NCBI GenBank assembly: GCA_963926475.1
Contig: CAWUXE010000016.1
Coordinates: 62,001-126,000, forward strand
Direction: 5' to 3'
Source: UBA2040 sp002384725
GTDB lineage: Bacteria > Bacteroidota > Bacteroidia > Flavobacteriales_D > Crocinitomicaceae
Length of the DNA: 64,000 nt
In this document: positions 60,203 through 64,000 of the stretch, one piece after another
How positions within the stretch are numbered: position 1 is the stretch's first letter
Layout of the letters: every line of letters starts with the position of its first letter
The notes under the pieces: model-generated
The model's input: the letters and a program-made list of their open reading frames with translations, nothing else
Database searches by the model: none
Told to the model about the DNA's origin: nothing
Program-made: the position numbers and the translations under genes

Positions 60203-61452
60203 TTCTTGGCTATTCTAATAATTTCAATTCGTCTGTCACTGACCACTTCAATGATATATTCATGGTGTTCGAGTATAAGAACGGCACCCACTTCAGGAAT
60301 GGATTCTAAATGGTGAATAATAAGTCCGCCCAAGGTTTCGTATTCATCCGAATCGGGAATTCCCACGTTGTAGTTATCGTTCAAATAATCGATATCGGCA
60401 CGGGCAGAAAAACGCCATTCTTTGTCGTCAATTTGTTCTTCGATCCAGTCTTCTGTGTCGTGTTCGTCTTCAATTTCCCCAAAGATTTCTTCAATGACAT
60501 CTTCTATCGTAAGCAAGCCTGATGTTCCGCCATATTCATCACAAACTACAGCAATATTCCCAGCCTGTTTGGCGAAAATTCCCAATATTTCCTTTCCTGG
60601 AATAGATTCAGGAATAAAGGACATGGGCATCAAGATCTGCTTGATATTCCCCGGCATTTTAAACATTTCAAAGGAATGAACATAGCCGATAACATTGTCT
60701 ATGGAGTCGCGGTAAATAATGATTTTTGATAAGCCAGTTTGAACGAATAATTTGTGCAATACGTCTATGCTTTCTTCTACATTGAGCGCTATAATTTCTG
60801 TACGAGGAATCATGCAATCTCGTGCTTTCACATTTGAAAAGTCCAAGGCATTTTGCAGAATTTGCATTTCATTTCCAAAGTCTTCTTCGTGGTGTAAACG
60901 ATCATTGATGTCACTTACGTAGTGTTCCAAATCGACTTTCGAGAACACTTTTTCTTCGGTGTCATCTTCTGAATTGAGCAAGCGTAAAAACACGTTACTG
61001 AGCATCATAACAATAATTGTGGGCAACAGCAACAACCAATAAATCAGTTGCATCGGCAAAGCAGTTATGCGCAAAAACCAATTTGGGTTCAGTTGTACCA
61101 AAGCTTTCGGGATGAACTCTGCCAGCAAAAGCACCAAAATAGTCGAAATGACAGTTTGAAGAAAGAGCAACAAACCACCGCTTGTTACTCCCCAAGAGGC
61201 AATAACTGGATTTAGAAGAATGGCCGCATAAATACCGAACAGCACCAAAACGAAGTTGTTGCCCAAGAGCAACATGGCGATAAAGCGCGATTCATTTTTG
61301 TAGAAATTCCCTAGAATTCTTCCAACGAAAGTGCCGTTCGAACGGTCCAATTCAACCTTGAGCCGATTGGACGAAATAAATGCAATTTCCATCGCCGAAA
61401 AGAAGGCTGAAAACAGCAGCGTGAAAATGATAATCAGAAACGAGGTGTCCAT
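60199..61452 (-). CDS. CNNM/HlyC-CorC family transporter with CBS domains
   Basis: 417 residues. An N-terminal DUF21 domain with four membrane helices (about 1-175; SAMEIAFISSNRLKVEL), a tandem CBS module (about 205-330; ARDCMIPRTEIIALNVEESI and VVCDEYGGTSGLLTIEDVIEE) and a C-terminal CorC_HlyC domain (about 340-417). The family transports or regulates Mg2+/Co2+ and divalent cations. It resembles the general hemolysin-type homologue rather than GldE, whose N-terminus differs; no gldD is next to it. First gene of the minus-strand run down to truA. Confidence 0.88.
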   Translation of the reverse strand: MDTSFLIIIFTLLFSAFFSAMEIAFISSNRLKVELDRSNGTFVGRILGNFYKNESRFIAMLLLGNNFVLVLFGIYAAILLNPVIASWGVTSGGLLLFLQTVISTILVLLLAEFIPKALVQLNPNWFLRITALPMQLIYWLLLLPTIIVMMLSNVFLRLLNSEDDTEEKVFSKVDLEHYVSDINDRLHHEEDFGNEMQILQNALDFSNVKARDCMIPRTEIIALNVEESIDVLHKLFVQTGLSKIIIYRDSIDNVIGYVHSFEMFKMPGNIKQILMPMSFIPESIPGKEILGIFAKQAGNIAVVCDEYGGTSGLLTIEDVIEEIFGEIEDEHDTEDWIEEQIDDKEWRFSARADIDYLNDNYNVGIPDSDEYETLGGLIIHHLESIPEVGAVLILEHHEYIIEVVSDRRIEIIRIAKK

Positions 61453-61472
61453 TTAGTTATGGATGAAGATAA

Positions 61473-62756
61473 TCAATTTTTATCTGGTACAATATCGAAG
61501 CCGATGTCTTTGCGATAGAACGATTTCTCGAATTCAATTTGTTTGATCGATTCGTAGGACTTGTCGAGTGCTGCATCCAAATTTTTCCCGTAAGATGTAA
61601 CCGCCAAAACACGACCACCAGAAGAAGTGATTGCTGGTCCGTCTGCTTTTGTTCCAGCGTGAAAAACAATCGAATTGGCGATAGCATTCAAACCATAAAT
61701 TTGTTTTCCTTTTTCATATTTTTCAGGATATCCGCCAGAAACCATCATAACAGTCGCAACACATCTGTCGTCAAATTGAACATCTCTTTCAGACAAAGTA
61801 TTGGAGTGCACGCCTTCGAATAAATCGAGAATGTCCGATTTCAGTCGTGGCAAAACTACTTCTGTTTCTGGGTCACCCATACGACAATTGTATTCGATTA
61901 CGTATGGTTCGTTTTTCACCATAATCAATCCGAAGAAAATGAATCCTTTGTAGGGAATTTCTTCAGAACGAAGACCTTTAACAGTCGGAATTATCACTTG
62001 GTTTTTCACTTTGTCCATGAAAGCTGCGTCGGCAAAAGGAACGGGTGAAATAGCGCCCATTCCACCTGTATTCAAGCCGTTATCACCTTCACCAATCCGT
62101 TTGTAGTCTTTTGCTTCGGGCAACAATTTATATGAATCACCATCCGTAATCACAAAAACAGAACACTCGATACCTTTCAAGAATTGCTCTATGACAACTG
62201 TTTTACTAGCATCACCAAATTTACCTTGGAGCATGTTGGTCAATTCCAATTTTGCTTCTTGCAAATCTTCGAGAATAAGCACGCCTTTTCCAGCGGCTAA
62301 TCCATCTGCTTTCAGGACATAAGGAGCTTTCATTTTATCTAAAAAGGCAAGCCCTTCGCTTAATGTTTCTCTTTGAAAAGAACCATATTTTGCAGTTGGG
62401 ATATTGTGACGCGCCATGAATTTTTTGGCAAAATCTTTACTTCCTTCGAGTTGTGCAGCTTCTTTTTGTGGACCAATAACGCCCACTTTTTTCAATTCAT
62501 CATCGGCTAAAAAGTAATCGTGGATGCCGAGAACCAAAGGATCTTCAGGGCCTACAACCACCATTTCAATTTCATGTTCTAGTACGAATTCTCCGATAGC
62601 TTTGAAATCAGTCGGTTGAATAGGAACGTTTTGTCCGTGAATTCGTGTTCCAGCATTTCCCGGCGCAATGAAAAGAGCTTCGAGTATAGAACTTTGTGCG
62701 ATTTTCCAAGCCAGTGCATGTTCTCTCCCGCCCGAACCAAGTAATAATACCCTCAT
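61473..62756 (-). CDS. purD: Phosphoribosylamine-glycine ligase (GAR synthetase)
   Basis: ATP-grasp enzyme that makes glycinamide ribonucleotide in purine synthesis. 427 residues. N-terminal GSGGREHALAWKIAQS (positions 7-22), the ATP-grasp domain with YVLKADGLAAGKGVLIL and VVEQFLKGIECSVFVI-like sequence, and the metal-binding segment NCRMGDPETEVVLPRL. It lies about 10 bases after purQ on the same strand, so both may be co-transcribed although they catalyse the second and fourth purine steps. Confidence 0.96.
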   Translation of the reverse strand: MRVLLLGSGGREHALAWKIAQSSILEALFIAPGNAGTRIHGQNVPIQPTDFKAIGEFVLEHEIEMVVVGPEDPLVLGIHDYFLADDELKKVGVIGPQKEAAQLEGSKDFAKKFMARHNIPTAKYGSFQRETLSEGLAFLDKMKAPYVLKADGLAAGKGVLILEDLQEAKLELTNMLQGKFGDASKTVVIEQFLKGIECSVFVITDGDSYKLLPEAKDYKRIGEGDNGLNTGGMGAISPVPFADAAFMDKVKNQVIIPTVKGLRSEEIPYKGFIFFGLIMVKNEPYVIEYNCRMGDPETEVVLPRLKSDILDLFEGVHSNTLSERDVQFDDRCVATVMMVSGGYPEKYEKGKQIYGLNAIANSIVFHAGTKADGPAITSSGGRVLAVTSYGKNLDAALDKSYESIKQIEFEKSFYRKDIGFDIVPDKN

Positions 62757-62765
62757 AATTTTTGC

Positions 62766-63452
62766 TTAACAGTTTTTTAAAATCGATTCAAAGAAAGCCC
62801 GCCCGTCTTCGTTGGCTAAATCCTTGTCTGCCGCTCTTTCTGGATGGGGCATCATGCCGAAAACGTTTCTTCCTTCGTTACAAATTCCAGCAATATTATT
62901 CACGGATCCATTTGGATTAGCTTCGGCTGAAGCGACACCATTTTCGTCTACATATTGAAACAAAACTTGGTTGTTGTCTATCAATCTTTTAATCGTAGCG
63001 TCGTCTGCATAAAAACGTCCTTCACCATGTGCGATAGGAATTTTGTATGATTTACTTATGTCTAAATCTTTTGTAATACCACTTTCGTTCGACGCAGGTT
63101 TCAAATTCACATTTTTACAAATGAATTTTTGTTGGTCGTTGTGCAAAAGAGCTCCGTCTAACAATCCAGATTCCGTTAAAATTTGGAATCCGTTGCAAAT
63201 ACCCAAGACATATTTCCCTGCTTTCGCATGTTCGATAACCGACCCCATTATAGGCGAAAGTTTTGCAATTGCACCCGAACGAAGGTAATCTCCATACGAA
63301 AAACCACCAGGAAGCACCACGAAATCTACCCCTTTCAGGTCGGTATCTTTGTGCCAAAGGCGTTCCACTTTTTGATTAAGAATATTTTCCAAAACGTAGA
63401 CCATGTCTTCGTCACAGTTAGAGCCAGGAAAGGTTACAACACCAAATGTCAT
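62766..63452 (-). CDS. purQ: Phosphoribosylformylglycinamidine synthase subunit PurQ
   Basis: Class I glutamine amidotransferase subunit that supplies ammonia to PurL for making FGAM. 228 residues. Nucleophile Cys86 in LGICNGFQILTESG; the His-x-Glu pair near the end in MMPHPERAAD. Also PGSNCDEDMVYVLENIL near the N-terminus, the usual PurQ signature. The separate subunit implies the multi-subunit PurLQS complex rather than the large single-chain PurL. It precedes purD by about 10 bases. Neither purL nor purS is in the window. Confidence 0.95.
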   Translation of the reverse strand: MTFGVVTFPGSNCDEDMVYVLENILNQKVERLWHKDTDLKGVDFVVLPGGFSYGDYLRSGAIAKLSPIMGSVIEHAKAGKYVLGICNGFQILTESGLLDGALLHNDQQKFICKNVNLKPASNESGITKDLDISKSYKIPIAHGEGRFYADDATIKRLIDNNQVLFQYVDENGVASAEANPNGSVNNIAGICNEGRNVFGMMPHPERAADKDLANEDGRAFFESILKNC

Positions 63453-63541
63453 GTTTAAAAGCTTGTAAAGTTGCCGTAAAATTAGTCATTTTGACCGCTT
63501 TAAAGGCGGGAAAAAGCGGAAAGTTATCCAACAAAAAGAAA

Positions 63542-64000
63542 CTAGAAGGGAAGAAAGAGTTTCCCAACGGTATAAATGAGAATGAGGTAGACCAAAGAAC
63601 TGCTTAACCATTGATATGCTTTAATGGAAAGGCCGAATGTTAAAAAGAAACTTATCGGGATAAAGAGCAAGCTAAAACGCTCAATTTGACCGAAAAAAAT
63701 GTAATCTAAACTACCCAACAACATGCAAAAAGCTGAAAAGATAAAAAGTGCTCGCATCAATCTTTTAGCGCGGATGGAGGTTTTTTGACTTTGTTTATTC
63801 AGCGCTAGAAAGCTGACCAAAATGGTGAAAATAATCAAGGTGGCAGTGACCAAGAAATCCAATTGAATTTTTAAATAGTCGGTAGATGTGCTAATTAATC
63901 GCATGGAAATTTCATTTTCCTGAAACATGGAAAAAACCACTGCATACAAAAGCGGCACACCAAATCCTACTGCAAGTAGACTAAATTCTCGAAAAAGTAT
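63542..64000 (-). CDS. Polytopic membrane protein, N-terminus outside the window
   Basis: The frame stays open to the right edge, so the first residues are missing; a GTG at 63958 is not a convincing start. Visible part is about 150 residues with four hydrophobic segments: LLAVGFGVPLLYAVVFSMF at the edge, FLVTATLIIFTILVSFLAL, LFIFSAFCMLLGSLDYIFF and LLFIPISFFLTFGL with a last one near the end. A basic cytosolic loop (NKQSQKTSIRAKRLMR) lies between helices 2 and 3. I do not recognise a family. Confidence 0.6.
   Translation of the reverse strand: MLFREFSLLAVGFGVPLLYAVVFSMFQENEISMRLISTSTDYLKIQLDFLVTATLIIFTILVSFLALNKQSQKTSIRAKRLMRALFIFSAFCMLLGSLDYIFFGQIERFSLLFIPISFFLTFGLSIKAYQWLSSSLVYLILIYTVGKLFLPF

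Noticed and set aside
60199..61452. Gliding protein GldE
   Set aside because: The CNNM/CBS architecture is shared, but the N-terminus (SAMEIAFISSNRLKVEL) is that of the general HlyC/CorC homologue and there is no gldD beside it.
1..64000. CRISPR arrays, tRNA/rRNA genes, transposases, integrases, riboswitches
   Set aside because: I scanned for direct repeat-spacer patterns, tRNA T-loop and acceptor signatures and transposase motifs and found none that I can support; a dedicated covariance or HMM search would be needed to exclude small RNAs.

Overview
This window is a low-GC chromosomal segment from a member of the Bacteroidota, most likely Flavobacteriales. The genus cannot be fixed from this sequence; the gene content resembles the Fluviicola/Crocinitomix group. 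Four things point to the phylum. Several genes are preceded by the Bacteroidota -7 box TAnnTTTG. Secreted proteins end in Por/type IX secretion (T9SS) sorting domains. A two-component-propeller sensor and a bacillithiol-system YtxJ protein are present. Tryptophan is degraded by the kynurenine route (kynA, kynU, kmo). I saw no tRNA or rRNA gene, CRISPR array, integrase, transposase or prophage. The window is mainly ordinary chromosome with patches of gene decay.

Layout. 0-10 kb: end of a MORN-type repeat protein, RNase R, ferritin, a 1299-residue propeller sensor fused to an adenylate cyclase and a phosphodiesterase-like HD domain, a UspA protein and a GH3-family protein. 10-18.5 kb: EamA transporter, DNA polymerase III delta', an acyl-CoA carboxylase subunit, a DNA alkyltransferase, then a minus-strand group (free methionine sulfoxide reductase, Ig-like lipoprotein, UPF0104 membrane protein) and a PolB-type exonuclease. 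18.5-26 kb: housekeeping genes (pheS, ytxJ, a glutaminyl cyclase, hemL, alkB) interleaved with decaying genes. These are a CrtA-like monooxygenase remnant, three tandem lipoproteins of which one looks frameshifted, a beta-barrel remnant with three in-frame stops, and a broken DUF4397-T9SS protein. 26.8-36.6 kb: a T9SS protein with three internal repeats, kynU, a small membrane protein, kmo, an ArsC-like protein, a second EamA transporter, and the yicC-gmk-nadD run.

36.6-49.5 kb is one long minus-strand run: mreB, mreC, mreD, PBP2, rodA, a class A PBP, then CoA-transferase subunit A, a GT-C-like membrane protein, CoA-transferase subunit B and another GT-C-like membrane protein. The first six genes form a cell elongation and peptidoglycan module. 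49.6-64 kb: purH, an orphan OmpR-type regulator, a dCMP deaminase coupled to a C-terminal processing protease, a secreted cytochrome c/copper monooxygenase-like T9SS protein, tryptophan 2,3-dioxygenase, a DUF4412 protein, the overlapping run CNNM transporter - secreted propeller - HAD phosphatase - truA, then purD, purQ and a membrane protein cut by the window edge.

The most unusual gene is the propeller-cyclase-HD fusion. It looks like a one-protein cAMP synthesis and turnover sensor, and its expected transition-state Arg is Gln. Also worth a look are the CoA-transferase genes split by a membrane glycosyltransferase-like gene, the small membrane protein inside the kynurenine cluster, two MITE-like elements with terminal inverted repeats, and the decay cluster.
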